Assembly: GCF_014323705.1 (NCBI RefSeq)
Contig: NZ_JABVEC010000010.1
Coordinates: forward strand, 180,600 to 244,599
DNA length: 64,000 nt
Origin: Actinomadura alba
GTDB lineage: Bacteria > Actinomycetota > Actinomycetes > Streptosporangiales > Streptosporangiaceae
Direction of reading: 5' to 3'
Part shown: piece by piece, positions 48,563-61,138 of the stretch
How positions within the stretch are numbered: position 1 is the first letter of the stretch
How the letters are laid out: the number at the start of each line of letters is the position of its first letter
Notes under the pieces: model-generated
What the model was told of the DNA's origin: nothing
Database searches by the model: none
The model's input: the letters and a program-made list of their open reading frames with translations, nothing else
Program-made: the position numbers and the translations under genes

Positions 48563-49390
48563 ATGGCGGAACCGAGAAAGAGTCCAGGGCTGGCCGGCGA
48601 AATGGCGGCCGAGTTCGCCGGAACGTTGATCCTCATCCTCTTCGGCGTCGGTGTCGTCGCGCAGGTCGCGGCCGGCGGCATCGGCGACCACGACAGCATC
48701 GCCTGGGCCTGGGGTCTCGGGGTCACGCTGGGCATCTACGTCGCCGCACGGATCAGCGGCGCCCACCTCAACCCCGCCGTGACGTTCGCGCTCGCGGTCT
48801 TCAAGGATTTCGAGTGGCGCAAGGTCGCGCCCTTCGTGCTGGCCCAGACGGCGGGCGCCTTCATCGCCGCCCTCATCGTCCGCTGGAACTACACCGAGGT
48901 CCTGGCCAAGGTCGATCCCGGTCACACCATCAAGACCCAGGGCGTCTTCTCGACCCTCCCCGGCAACGGCACCCTGCCCGTGCACACCATGGGCGCGTTC
49001 CGCGACCAGATCATCGGCACCGCCATCCTGCTGTTCCTGGTCCTCGCCCTCACCGACCTGCGCAACTCCACGCCGCTCGCGAACCTGGCGCCGTTCATGA
49101 TCGGTCTCGTCGTGGTGGCCATCGGCATGGCCTGGGGGACCGACGCGGGCTACGCGATCAACCCGGCCCGTGACTTCGGCCCCAGGCTGGCCTCCTTCAT
49201 CACCGGATACGGCGGGGCCTGGCGGGATCAGTACGGTGATCTCTACTTCTGGGTGCCCATCATCGGCCCGCTCATCGGCGGTGTGCTGGGCGTGGCCCTG
49301 TACAAGCTGCTGATCGGCCGGTTCCTTCCCGCCGCGGAGTCGCCCGAGCCCGATCCGGCGCCGAAGCGGACCGAGGTCGAGGCGGCCTGA
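48563..49390 (+). CDS. glpF: Glycerol facilitator (MIP family channel)
   Basis: A 275-residue aquaglyceroporin-type channel with six membrane helices. Both half-helix motifs are present: NPA in [11 protein letters not shown] and in [12 protein letters not shown], with Asp after the second Arg as in glycerol facilitators. The ATG at 48563 has GAGGAG five bases upstream; a GTG at 48557 lies inside that site. First gene of glpF-glpK-glpD, 44 bp before glpK. Confidence 0.95.
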   Translation: MAEPRKSPGLAGEMAAEFAGTLILILFGVGVVAQVAAGGIGDHDSIAWAWGLGVTLGIYVAARISGAHLNPAVTFALAVFKDFEWRKVAPFVLAQTAGAFIAALIVRWNYTEVLAKVDPGHTIKTQGVFSTLPGNGTLPVHTMGAFRDQIIGTAILLFLVLALTDLRNSTPLANLAPFMIGLVVVAIGMAWGTDAGYAINPARDFGPRLASFITGYGGAWRDQYGDLYFWVPIIGPLIGGVLGVALYKLLIGRFLPAAESPEPDPAPKRTEVEAA

Positions 49391-49434
49391 ACGACCACCG
49401 CCCCACCAGAGCACCCCAAAAGGAGAAACTCTTC

Positions 49435-50952
<1,518 letters not shown>

Positions 50953-51044
50953 GCACCGGCTCACGCCCCGCGGGGCCGACCGGACTCGTCCGCCGGCCCC
51001 GCAGGGGCCTCCCGTACAACGAGCTCACCACGAGGAGCCTGGTC

Positions 51045-52718
51045 GTGACATCCACACCACTGGACCCGCGGTATCGGGACACCGCACTGCGGACCATGGC
51101 CGAGACCGAGTTCGACGTGCTCGTCGTCGGCGGCGGCATCGTCGGTACGGGCGCCGCCCTCGACGCGGTCTCGCGCGGACTGTCGGTCGCGCTGGTCGAG
51201 GCGCGGGATTGGGCCGCCGGTACCTCCAGCAGGTCCAGCAAGCTCATCCATGGTGGGCTGCGCTATCTCGAACAGCGCGACTTCCGGCTCGTTCGCGAGG
51301 CGCTCCGGGAGCGGAGCCTGCTGCTGACCCGGCTCGCTCCTCATCTGGTCCGTCCCGTCCCGTTCTTGATCCCGCTCCGGAAGAGGCTCTGGGAGCGGTT
51401 CTACATCGGTGCGGGCGTGGGCATCTACGAGACGATGGGTGGCGCGCGCACGCTCCCGAGGCAGCGGCAGCTGAGCCGGCGGGCCGCTCTGCGCGAGGCG
51501 CCCGGGCTGCGCTCGGACGCACTCGTGGGCGCGATCCAGTACTACGACGCCCAGACCGACGACGCTCGCTTCACGCTGACGGTCGCGCGGACGGCCGCGC
51601 AGTACGGGGCGTGCGTGGCGACGCGGACCGAGGTGACCCGTTTCCTGCGCGAGGGGCTCCGGGTGACCGGCGCATGCGTACGCGACCTGGAGACCGGCCG
51701 CGAGATCCCGGTCCGGGCGCAACAGGTGATCAACGCGACCGGCGTGTGGACCGACGGCAGCGGAGAGATGGCCGGGATCCGCAGCACGTTTACCGTGCAG
51801 GCGTCCAAGGGGGTTCATTTCCTGGTGCCCCGTGACCGGATCTTCCTGGACACCGGGCTCATCCTGCGCACCGAGAAGAGCGTGCTGTTCGTCATCCCGT
51901 GGGGACGGCACTGGATCGTCGGCACCACCGACACCGCGTGGGACTCGGGGGAGAATCCCGTGGCCGACCGCGCCGACATCGACTATCTGCTCGAACGGGT
52001 CAACGCGGTGCTGCGCACGCCGCTGGGTTACGAGGACATCGACGGCGTCTACGCGGGCCTGCGTCCGCTGCTCTCCGGCGAGTCGGACGACACCTCGCGG
52101 CTCTCACGCGAGCACACCGTCGTGGAGCCCGTACCGGGACTGGTCATGGTGGCCGGCGGGAAGTACACGACCTACCGCGTGATGGCACAGGACGCCGTCG
52201 ACGCGGCGGCGAGCGGCATGAACGGTCAGGTCCCCGAGTCGGTCACCGCCCGCCTGCCCCTGCTCGGTGCCGAAGGGTTCGAGGTGCTCTGGAACGAGCG
52301 CAGGCGGCTCGCGGAGAAGTCCGGGCTGCACATCGCCCGCGTCGAGCACCTGCTGAACCGCCATGGATCGTGCGTCGGCGAGCTGCTCGCCCTCATCGCG
52401 GCCGATCCTCGCCTCGGCGAGGCCATCCCGGGTGCACAGGACTATCTCCGAGTTGAAGCCGTCTACGCCGTCTCGCACGAGGGTGCCCTGCACCTCGGGG
52501 ACGTCATGTCCCGCCGGATGCGGATCTCGATGGAGGAGCGGGACAACGGAGCGGCCGCCGCGCGCCACGTCGCCGAGCTGATCGCCCCGATCCTCGGCTG
52601 GGACGCCGGGGACGTCGATCGGGAGACCGAGGAGTATCTACGGCTGGTCCGGACCGAGCACGGCGGCCAGCTGCGCCCGGACGCGGTGCCGGCCGCGGCC
52701 ACCCGCGTCGCCGGCTGA
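51045..52718 (+). CDS. glpD: Glycerol-3-phosphate dehydrogenase (FAD, respiratory)
   Basis: Oxidises glycerol 3-phosphate to dihydroxyacetone phosphate and passes electrons to quinone. 557 residues. The FAD site is VLVVGGGIVGTGAALDAVSRGL; SRSSKLIHGGLRYLE and VIPWGRHWIVGTTDTAW are family blocks; the C-terminal DAO_C helical domain follows. The GTG at 51045 has GAGGAG upstream; the open frame to 50868 overlaps the kinase gene. Last gene of the operon. Confidence 0.95.
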   Translation: MTSTPLDPRYRDTALRTMAETEFDVLVVGGGIVGTGAALDAVSRGLSVALVEARDWAAGTSSRSSKLIHGGLRYLEQRDFRLVREALRERSLLLTRLAPHLVRPVPFLIPLRKRLWERFYIGAGVGIYETMGGARTLPRQRQLSRRAALREAPGLRSDALVGAIQYYDAQTDDARFTLTVARTAAQYGACVATRTEVTRFLREGLRVTGACVRDLETGREIPVRAQQVINATGVWTDGSGEMAGIRSTFTVQASKGVHFLVPRDRIFLDTGLILRTEKSVLFVIPWGRHWIVGTTDTAWDSGENPVADRADIDYLLERVNAVLRTPLGYEDIDGVYAGLRPLLSGESDDTSRLSREHTVVEPVPGLVMVAGGKYTTYRVMAQDAVDAAASGMNGQVPESVTARLPLLGAEGFEVLWNERRRLAEKSGLHIARVEHLLNRHGSCVGELLALIAADPRLGEAIPGAQDYLRVEAVYAVSHEGALHLGDVMSRRMRISMEERDNGAAAARHVAELIAPILGWDAGDVDRETEEYLRLVRTEHGGQLRPDAVPAAATRVAG

Positions 52719-52953
52719 CGAAACGGGGAATGGCGGAATCCCCGCCGTCGCCTTTCCCGGCCGGCCGGGGGGCAAAGATGTGGTAATTCTTTTTGCCCTA
52801 TTTGTCGGTACAGCGATCGTAGGGGCACGCGAGGGTAGGAAATCTCATATCACTGCTGTACGGTGCGGATGGGGCTGTCGAGGCCGGCAATTGTTTTGCC
52901 GGTCCCCTCGGCGGGCATAGGCATGTGATCTTCTATGCGAAAAGGGCGGGATC

Positions 52954-53436
52954 ATGGGTGAGATCAGCCTTACCGGTCGCTTCGGCTTCGTCGTGTGCTC
53001 GGCTGCCGTCATGGGCGGCGGCGTTTTGACGCAGGGTACAGCGGAGGCGACGACGGCTCCAGAGATCGCCATTGCACGAAATATCGTGGCAAAAAACCCG
53101 GACAATGATTCCTTTGAGAATGAATCGCAGGTCTCCGGGCGGGGTAACTCTGTCACCGCCAACAGCCCGACCAAGAACATAGGCGCGCAGCACAATTCAT
53201 CGAACAACAAAGGCGGAGCGGTCACTTTCCAATATGGGCTGTGCAAGCGTGTGAAGAACTGCCGGATCTCACAGAGGGTGGTCGTCAAACGACGCTTCGT
53301 GGGCTTCAGTGGGCCGCCTAAGATGCTCACGGAAAGGGTCGCACGCCAAAGCGGCTTCCACTTCTTCTGGGGCGACACCCGGGCCACCACGATCCAGAAT
53401 CCGGCCATGACCAGCCTGAGCGTGCAGAACCCCTGA
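52954..53436 (+). CDS. Secreted small Asn-rich protein of unknown function
   Basis: 160 residues. A signal peptide is likely at 1-32 (FGFVVCSAAVMGGGVLTQGTAEA). The middle is Asn/Ser-rich (NPDNDSFENESQVSGRG, IGAQHNSSNNKGG). The C-terminal half is basic, with VVVKRRFVGF, a CKRVKNC pair of cysteines and a SVQNP end. Base composition is lower in GC than its neighbours. It stands alone. It recalls small surface or amyloid-like exoproteins of aerial mycelium only in composition. I recognise no family. Confidence 0.6.
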   Translation: MGEISLTGRFGFVVCSAAVMGGGVLTQGTAEATTAPEIAIARNIVAKNPDNDSFENESQVSGRGNSVTANSPTKNIGAQHNSSNNKGGAVTFQYGLCKRVKNCRISQRVVVKRRFVGFSGPPKMLTERVARQSGFHFFWGDTRATTIQNPAMTSLSVQNP

Positions 53437-54142
53437 GCCGGAGAACCGCCGCCCTTCCATCCTGGCGCCGCTCGCCCCCCGAGAGACTCCGCGCAACCCG
53501 CCGCCGCCCGCGCGCTGCCGCTCGCCCGCCCGGCGCCCGCCGTCCGGTGGCCGGACATCGAGGCGCGCATGGCCCGCGATCAGCTCGCGGACGGCGGACC
53601 CGGTCGGCCGCGTAATTGCTTTGGTGTTGAAAGTGGGCGTTTCCCCGCCTTATCGGAGAGCGACGGATTTGTGTGGCTCTTCCGATGCGTCGGCTGGAAC
53701 CGTACGTCGGTGACCGCCGATCCGGTTCGCCGGGACCCGTACGGATACCTGGCCCGGTTGTGTCGAATTCCCGAACGTGCCACCGCCGTGCGGGCATTTC
53801 TGCGATCTTCTGGTTTACTCCGATGCCTGGTGGGCTCGGTTCGATAGGGCTCGCCAGGATAGATCGAGTTCGGCTTGGCGGCATTTATCTCCAGCGTCGG
53901 CTGATCTTGGCCTGGTACCACTGATAACCCTCTATCGGATCTTCAACCCGCTGATCCGCGGCCACTAACGGCCACTTTCGCCGCTCTCGTTTCTGGTACT
54001 CATATAGCGGCGTTCAGGCGGATGGAACACAGGCTTTCTGTTGACGAAGTTGTGGAGTCGGTCATGCTGGTCTGCATCCTCGCCGCAGCCGCGGCGGTCG
54101 CCGTGGTGATCCTGGCATCGCTGGTGTTCGCGCACGCTCGTC
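53437..54142. other. Intergenic region without a supported gene
   Basis: About 700 bp with no gene that I can support. Part of it (53590-54060) is less GC-rich and contains stops in all frames at short intervals. Near the end, an ATG at 54064 opens a 33-codon hydrophobic frame (MLVCILAAAAAVAVV) that may be the broken N-terminal helix of the following DUF4239 remnant. Confidence 0.5.
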
Positions 54143-54502
54143 ATGGGGCTGCGCGTGACCACTGACGACGCCCGAGACACTCGCGCCGACGTACTCGCGG
54201 AGATCCGCAACCTGTCGACGGCCCGTCACCAGCGAGCGGCGGACGCCAGGGCGAGACCGCCGGCCGGCCTGCTCGCCCTGACCGTGCTGACGGGGCTGGG
54301 CGTCGTCCTCTTTCCGTTCCTCGCGGGTGCGCGGCCGCGCGGCATGGAGATCGCGCCGCTGCTGGCGATGGCGGCAATGCTCGGCGTCGGCGTCTACCTG
54401 GCGTTCAACATCTCGCACCCGTTCACCGGGGGCCTGGCGATCGAGCCGGACGCGTTCACCGCGGCGCTGCAGGAGTTCCAGCGAATCTCCGGAGGTGGCT
54501 GA
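54143..54502 (+). pseudogene. DUF4239 (bestrophin-like) protein, C-terminal remnant
   Basis: 119 residues holding only the C-terminal part of a DUF4239 membrane protein: a helical AEIRNLSTARHQRAADARARPP stretch, two hydrophobic helices, and the family ending HPFTGGLAIEPDAF..ALQEFQRI. Full members have about 250 residues with an N-terminal helix and a middle domain, which are missing. A hydrophobic frame at 54064-54165 in another reading frame could be the lost first helix. The following gene starts 3 bp later. Confidence 0.6.
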
Positions 54503-54504
54503 TC

Positions 54505-55053
54505 GTGCGTGCCGTTCGGAAGGCCGTGCTGCTCACGGCCACGGCCTCAGGTCTCGGAGTCGCCGCACCCGCACTGGCCGGCACCACGGCGCACCCCACC
54601 ACCGCGGTGGCGCCCGCGCCGGTCGGCGGCCCGGTGCTCGGTCTCTGCGTCGACCTGGACGTTCGAGTACTCGTACGCCTCCGGCTGGTCATCGGGGCGT
54701 GCCGCAGCGCTGACGATCCCCCGAAACCGGATCCGCCCAAGCCCAGCCCCACCCGGCCACCGGGCTCGGTCACGCCGCGACCGCCGTCGCCACGCCCGGC
54801 GCCGCAGGTCCCCGCTGCGCCGGTGGCGACCCGGCCGCCCTCGGCCCTGCCGGCCACCCCCGAGCCCACGCCCTCGGCGACGACCCGCCAGCCCACCCCG
54901 TCCTCCAGCACGCGGGCATATCGGGAGCCATCGCCCCGGGCGATGGCGTCCCCACGTCGCAAGCGCCATCCACTCGGGACGATCGTGGTGTTCGTCGTCC
55001 TGGCGACGGTGATCGCCTCGGGCGCGGGCCTGGCCTTCGCCGCTCGCCGGTGA
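54505..55053 (+). CDS. Pro-rich cell-surface protein with C-terminal membrane anchor
   Basis: 182 residues: a signal peptide (AVLLTATASGLGVAAPALA), a short domain with two cysteines (LGLCVDLDVRVLVRLRLVIGACRS), a Pro/Ser/Thr-rich stalk of about 80 residues, then a membrane helix near the end (IVVFVVLATVIASGAGLAFA) with an Arg-Arg tail. The layout is that of a wall-spanning surface protein. The GTG start follows GGAGGTGG. The function is unknown. Confidence 0.7.
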   Translation: MRAVRKAVLLTATASGLGVAAPALAGTTAHPTTAVAPAPVGGPVLGLCVDLDVRVLVRLRLVIGACRSADDPPKPDPPKPSPTRPPGSVTPRPPSPRPAPQVPAAPVATRPPSALPATPEPTPSATTRQPTPSSSTRAYREPSPRAMASPRRKRHPLGTIVVFVVLATVIASGAGLAFAARR

Positions 55054-55078
55054 GTCCCACACGGTGCCGGCGTGGCGG

Positions 55079-56101
55079 TCACCGGGTGCCGAACCGGGCG
55101 ACCGGGGAGTACCGCACGGGCAGGTGCTTGACCCCGGCGATGAAGTTGGACACCAGCCGGGCCGGCGGTCCCGCGAGTTCGATGTCGGGCAGGCGCCACA
55201 GGATCTCCCGGTAGAACGCCCGGAGCTGCAGGCGAGCAAAATGCGACCCCAGGCAGACATGCGGGCCGTCACCGAACGACACATGGTCGTTCGGGTGGCG
55301 GGCGATGTCGAAGCGCAGAGGTTCGGGGAACCGGCTCTCGTCGTAGTTGGCCGAGCCATGGAACACCACGACCTTGTCGTCGGCGGCGATCCGCTGCCCG
55401 GCGAGGACCGTGTCGGTGACGGCGGTGCGCCGGAAGCTGAGCACGGGCGGATGCCAGCGCAGCATCTCCTCGATCGCCGGGTCGAGCAGGTCCGGCTCCG
55501 CCAGAAGGCGGCGGTGCTGGTCCGGATGGTCCAGCAAGGCGAGCATTCCGCCGGGCAGGCCGGAGCGTACGGTGTCGTTGCCCGCGATCACCAGCAGGAA
55601 GAAGAACATCGACAGCTCGGGGTCGGTGAGGCACTGCCCGTTCACCTCGGCCGTCGCCAGGGCCGTCATCACGTCGTCGGCGGGATGACGGCGTTTGTAC
55701 GCGGCGAGCCGGTGGGCGTAGTCGAACATGTCGGCCAGCATGGCCGGGGACCGGGGGTTGACCGGCCCGCCGTCAGTGCCTTCCACGTCGGTGGCGTGAT
55801 CGGGGTCCTGATAGCCGACGACCCGGTTGGTCCAGGTCAGGATCTGGCCGCGATCGCTCGTGGGTATTCCCAGGAGGTCGGCGAGGTTCTGGATCGGGTA
55901 CTCGTCCGTCACGTCCACGGGCAGGTCGCACTCGCCCCGCTCGGCGATCTCGTCGATGAGGCTCCTGGCCCGCGTCACCACATCGGCCGCCATTCGTTCC
56001 ACGCGTCGTGGCGTGAAGACGCGGGACACGATCCGCCGCAGCCGGCCATGGCCCGGGGGGTCGAGGTTGAGCATCATCGAGCTGCGGATCCCGGGCTTCA
56101 C
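55079..56101 (-). pseudogene. Cytochrome P450 lacking its N-terminus
   Basis: About 340 residues that cover only the back three quarters of a P450. It begins just before LNLDPPGHGRLRRIVSRVFTPRR, which normally lies near residue 95. Present: I-helix LLVIAGNDTVRSG, ExxR in EEMLRW, and the heme loop FGDGPHVCLGSHFAR with the cysteine ligand. The best match is to the CYP125/CYP142-like steroid/lipid group. Upstream in the same frame the sequence turns into an antisense-like frame of the adjacent esterase gene, whose stop codon is at 56151. The ~90 missing residues hold the substrate-access helices, so activity is unlikely. A GTG at 56101 is the first plausible start. Confidence 0.75.
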
Positions 56102-56150
56102 ATCCGGATCTGAGGGAGCCGAGAGGCGAGGCTCCTCCCGGCTACCCGAC

Positions 56151-57518
56151 TCACTGGAACTGTGCAAAGAACCTCCAGATCTCTCCCTTGGTCCAGGTGG
56201 CGATGCCGCTCTCGTTGGGGGAGCCGTCGACCGGACCGGGTATGTGGTCTCCGTCGAACGCGGCCCATTGGACTGGGTACCCGGTGCGGCAGCCCGAGTA
56301 CGTGGTGGTGATGTGCGTCCAGCTGCCTGGGGTGGGCTCGCGTGGGCTCTGGGGAGTGCAGCCGTTGTTGGCGACGAACTTGTCGCGCAGGGACCGTCCT
56401 TGCGCGATGTTGAGGACGGAGTCGCCGATGCCGTGGATTCCGAAGTAGGCGATGGGCTGGGTGCCGCCGCTGCACCCGCTGATCTGGCCGCCGGACATGA
56501 CCGCGACGGCCCTGAAGGTGTTCGCCCGGGCACATGCGAGTGCGTAGCTCATACCGCCTCCCCAACTGAAACCCGTGGCGAAGCGCTGTGTCGTGTTGAC
56601 GCAGAGGCCGCTCTCGATTCGCCGGATCATGTCGTCGACGAAGGTGACGTCCTCACCGCCCGAATTGGCCCAGCCGTTGCCGAGGCCCTGGGGGGCGACG
56701 AGGATCGCGCTGTTGTTCGACTGTTCCTGTTGGCCGTAGTAGGACCAGGCGCTCCCGCTCGTTCCACCCGAGGCGACGTCGCCGGCGGTTCCACCTCGCC
56801 AGTGGAACGCGAAGATCAGCCGGTAGGGGTGGCTGTTGTTGTAGTTGGACGGAACCCTGAGGATGAAGCTGCGGTTCTTACCGCTGCTCTGGATCGTGTG
56901 CGTACCGCTTGTGAGCGTTGGGGCGCTGCCGCACCCGCCGCCACCGGACGACAGCTCGACCATCTTCCACTGCTGGTTGGCGCCGCCCCAGTCGGCGTAC
57001 TGGACGACGTTGCCGCCGTCGGCGGTGGACGCGCCTTGGACCTCCGCGGCCTTGCCGCTGCTGCGGCTGATCAGCCGGACGTGACCCGTGTCGGAGTCGG
57101 CCAGGCGGAACTGCTGGTTGGCGCCGTTGTGGTCGGCCCACTGCTGGATCGCGGCACCGTCGGCCGTCGAGGCGCCGGCCACATCGAGCACTTTGCCAGA
57201 ATGCCGCGCCTTCAACCGGTAGAAGCCGCCGCCGGAGTCCAAGAACTGCCATTGCTGGTTGGCTCCGTCGTTGCGCGTCCATTGGTCAACTCGCGCGCCG
57301 TCGCCGCTGGACGCGCCATAGACGTCAAGCGCCTTGCCGCTGTTGCGATTGACCAGGACGTACCAGGCATTGGTGTCCACCGTCGCCGCCTCGGCCGGCG
57401 CCGGGTTCACCGCGACGAGCATGCCGATCGCGAGGGCCGCCACCATCGCGGCGGCAAACCAGGACCACCAGCGATGCCTTAGCGGAGGGGCGGGGGAAGC
57501 CGCACTGTAGGTCTTCAT
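56151..57518 (-). CDS. Secreted lectin-esterase (RICIN module plus CE1/PHB-depolymerase-like domain)
   Basis: 455 residues. The signal peptide ends near residue 45 (AEAATVD). The ricin-type lectin module (about 45-185) has three repeats with KALDVYGAS, KVLDVAGAS and KAAEVQGAS and NQQW ends. The alpha/beta hydrolase domain has SFILRVPSNYNN, the nucleophile in GFSWGGGM, Asp in HGIGDSVLN and His in DGDHIPG. It is typical of acetylxylan or feruloyl esterases acting on arabinoxylan. The ATG at 57518 follows AGGAAAAGG. It lies 23 bp after the xylanase gene, so likely the same operon. Confidence 0.88.
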   Translation of the reverse strand: MKTYSAASPAPPLRHRWWSWFAAAMVAALAIGMLVAVNPAPAEAATVDTNAWYVLVNRNSGKALDVYGASSGDGARVDQWTRNDGANQQWQFLDSGGGFYRLKARHSGKVLDVAGASTADGAAIQQWADHNGANQQFRLADSDTGHVRLISRSSGKAAEVQGASTADGGNVVQYADWGGANQQWKMVELSSGGGGCGSAPTLTSGTHTIQSSGKNRSFILRVPSNYNNSHPYRLIFAFHWRGGTAGDVASGGTSGSAWSYYGQQEQSNNSAILVAPQGLGNGWANSGGEDVTFVDDMIRRIESGLCVNTTQRFATGFSWGGGMSYALACARANTFRAVAVMSGGQISGCSGGTQPIAYFGIHGIGDSVLNIAQGRSLRDKFVANNGCTPQSPREPTPGSWTHITTTYSGCRTGYPVQWAAFDGDHIPGPVDGSPNESGIATWTKGEIWRFFAQFQ

Positions 57519-57541
57519 CGATTCGCCTTTTCCTGGGCAGG

Positions 57542-59026
<1,485 letters not shown>

Positions 59027-59165
59027 TTACGGGAACGCACACACCACCAAGGCGTCGCGGACTCAGTGTGTGAGCCAGCACAAATCCCGTCAATGTTTTC
59101 AAAATATTTCATCGCGTGTGTCTGGCCGCCGGGTTGTGTGCGCGATCTAGCAGCAGGCCTGCGCC

Positions 59166-59178
59166 CGAAAACTTTTCG
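59166..59178. promoter_or_regulatory. CGAAAA-TTTTCG palindrome in the xylan promoter region
   Basis: CGAAAACTTTTCG, a perfect inverted repeat with 6 bp arms and one central base, in the 374 bp gap between the divergent xylanase and GH62 genes. Actinomycete xylanase promoters often carry CGAA/TTCG-type boxes bound by sugar-responsive repressors. Confidence 0.55.
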
Positions 59179-59278
59179 AAGGTCCGGGGTCTTGACGATG
59201 TCGCTCTGCCGCGTATTTACTCCGGCCACCACCACCCCCCCGATCACCGATTGAGAGAAGGTTTCACTCGGCTGAAAA

Positions 59279-59292
59279 TGTTAGCTCTAACA
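59279..59292 (+). promoter_or_regulatory. TGTTAG-CTAACA palindrome upstream of the GH62 gene
   Basis: TGTTAGCTCTAACA, a perfect inverted repeat with 6 bp arms and a CT centre, 40 bp before the GH62 start codon. The shape is that of LacI-family operators. Together with the box at 59166 it suggests that induction by xylan or arabinan products acts here. Confidence 0.6.
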
Positions 59293-59331
59293 CTTTGGGC
59301 GAAGGTAAGGGAAGACGAAGGGAAGAAGTTC

Positions 59332-60777
59332 ATGTTGAGGACCGGTGCGGCAGTGCTGGCATCGCTCCTGCTGTCGGTGCTCCTGTCCGTGACGAACACG
59401 CAAACGGCTCAGGCCGCGACAGTGGATGTGAACAAGTGGTACGTCCTGGTCAACCGCAACAGCGGCAAGGCCCTGGACGTCTACAACCTGGCGACCAACG
59501 ACGGCGCCCGCATCACCCAATGGACCAGGAACGATCAGAACCAGCAGCAGTGGCAGTTCGTCGACTCCGGCGGCGGTTACTACCGCATCAAGTCCCGCCA
59601 CTCCGGCAAGGTGCTGGATGTCTACAACTTCTCCACCGCCAACGGCGGCTCGATCGTCCAGTGGTCCGACCTGAACGGCACCAACCAGCAGTGGCGGCTG
59701 GCCGAGAGCCCGGGAGGCTACGTCAGGTTCATCTCGCGCCACAGCAACAAGGCCCTCGAAGTGCAGGGCGGCTCCACCGCCGACAACGCGAACATCGTCC
59801 AGTACGACGACTGGGGCGGCGACAACCAGCAGTGGCAACTCGTCCAGGTCGGCGACGACCCCAGTCCGACGTGCGATCTTCCTTCGACATACCGCTGGAC
59901 ATCAACGGGCCCGCTTGCGCAGCCCAAGTCGGGGTGGGTCTCGCTCAAGGACTTCACCGTCGCCCCCTACAACGGCAGGCATCTCGTCTATGCGACGACG
60001 CACGACACGGGGACGAGGTGGGGTTCGATGAACTTCGGCCTGTTCACCAACTGGCCGGAGATGGCCTCGGCCAGCCAGAACACAATGTCGAATTCCACCG
60101 TCGCCCCCACGCTGTTCCACTTCGCGCCGAAGAATATCTGGGTGCTCGCCTACCAGTGGGGTGGGACCGCCTTCTCCTACCGGACGTCGAGCGACCCCAC
60201 CAACCCGAATGGCTGGTCATCACAGCAGGTGCTCTTCTCCGGAAGCATCACCGGCTCCGGAACAGGACCCATCGACCAGACTGTCATCGGCGATAGCACG
60301 AACATGTACCTTTTCTTCGCCGGCGACAACGGCAAGATCTACCGGGCCAGTATGCCGATCGGGAACTTCCCGGGCAGTTTCGGCACGACTTCGACAGTGA
60401 TCATGAGCGATACGACCAACAACCTGTTCGAAGCCGTTCAGGTCTACAAGCTCCAGGGCCAGAACCGCTACCTCATGATCGTCGAGGCGATCGGCTCGCA
60501 GGGTCGTTACTTCCGCTCGTTCACGGCCACCAGCCTGAACGGCTCGTGGACGCCGCAGGCCGCAACCGAGAGCAACCCGTTCGCCGGCAAGGCCAACAGC
60601 GGCGCCACCTGGACCAACGACATCAGCCATGGCGAACTGATCCGCACCAGCGCCGATCAGAGCTTTACCGTCGATCCCTGCAATCTGCAGTTGCTCTACC
60701 AGGGGCGCAGCCCCAACTCCGGCGGCGACTACGGCCTCCTGCCCTACCGGCCGGGTCTGCTGACACTGCAGCGCTAA
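59332..60777 (+). CDS. Alpha-L-arabinofuranosidase (GH62) with N-terminal ricin-type lectin
   Basis: 481 residues. The signal peptide ends near 27 (TAQAATVD). The lectin module (about 28-170) is close to that of the esterase: [32 protein letters not shown]. The GH62 domain begins with [22 protein letters not shown] and has [11 protein letters not shown] (catalytic Asp), NFGLFTNW, the PIDQ segment and [10 protein letters not shown] with the acid Glu. It removes arabinose side chains from arabinoxylan. The ATG at 59332 follows AAGGGAAG. Tandem hairpins follow. Confidence 0.95.
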   Translation: MLRTGAAVLASLLLSVLLSVTNTQTAQAATVDVNKWYVLVNRNSGKALDVYNLATNDGARITQWTRNDQNQQQWQFVDSGGGYYRIKSRHSGKVLDVYNFSTANGGSIVQWSDLNGTNQQWRLAESPGGYVRFISRHSNKALEVQGGSTADNANIVQYDDWGGDNQQWQLVQVGDDPSPTCDLPSTYRWTSTGPLAQPKSGWVSLKDFTVAPYNGRHLVYATTHDTGTRWGSMNFGLFTNWPEMASASQNTMSNSTVAPTLFHFAPKNIWVLAYQWGGTAFSYRTSSDPTNPNGWSSQQVLFSGSITGSGTGPIDQTVIGDSTNMYLFFAGDNGKIYRASMPIGNFPGSFGTTSTVIMSDTTNNLFEAVQVYKLQGQNRYLMIVEAIGSQGRYFRSFTATSLNGSWTPQAATESNPFAGKANSGATWTNDISHGELIRTSADQSFTVDPCNLQLLYQGRSPNSGGDYGLLPYRPGLLTLQR

Positions 60778-60787
60778 CGACGTAACC

Positions 60788-60845
60788 GGGGTCCGTCTCC
60801 GGTGCGGACCCGGCGTGGCGGGCTCGGCGGAAGGCCGAGCCCGCC
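60788..60845 (+). terminator. Tandem hairpins after the GH62 gene
   Basis: The first has GGGTCCG and CGGACCC arms; the second, GGCGGGCTCGGC and GCCGAGCCCGCC (60817-60845), has a 12 bp stem and 5 nt loop. Confidence 0.7.
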
Positions 60846-60925
60846 CCAGTTCACCGCAGGCAGGACGACCCTCGGCTTGGTCGCCAACTGCGGCGCGGCC
60901 ACGACGGTCGTCTGAGTCCTGGGCA

Positions 60926-60964
60926 CCGGGTCCATGGGATGTCCAGCCCACCCCATGGACCCGG
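60926..60964. other. Hairpin with 13 bp arms
   Basis: CCGGGTCCATGGG and CCCATGGACCCGG around a 13 nt loop, 80 bp past the GH62 terminator, at the edge of a rearranged region. It could be a further terminator or the trace of a mobile element end. Confidence 0.5.
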
Positions 60965-60991
60965 CCCTCGAATCACTTCGGAGCGATCTCC

Positions 60992-61138
60992 AGGAAACGA
61001 AACCGGGCGCTGCTGACCATGGTGGCCCTGGCCGTGGCGCTCAGCCCAGCCACCCAGGCTCAAGCGACGGCACCCGCCGCGTCATGGCCAGACGGCTGAG
61101 CAACGGCGACATCGCAGTCGCGCTGTTCAACCAGTCGG
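60992..61138 (+). pseudogene. Remnant of a secreted glycosidase (alpha-galactosidase-like end)
   Basis: Two pieces in different frames. First, a signal-peptide-like stretch (KRNRALLTMVALAVALSPATQAQA) from about 60992. Second, from about 61077, the piece VMARRLSNGDIAVALFNQSV, which is typical of the C-terminal beta-domain of GH27 alpha-galactosidases. The catalytic barrel is absent. The remnant runs directly into the truncated transposase. Confidence 0.5.

Noticed and set aside
53580..53921. Minus-strand open frame of 113 codons
   Set aside because: Basic, low-complexity translation with no support from a ribosome site or homology.
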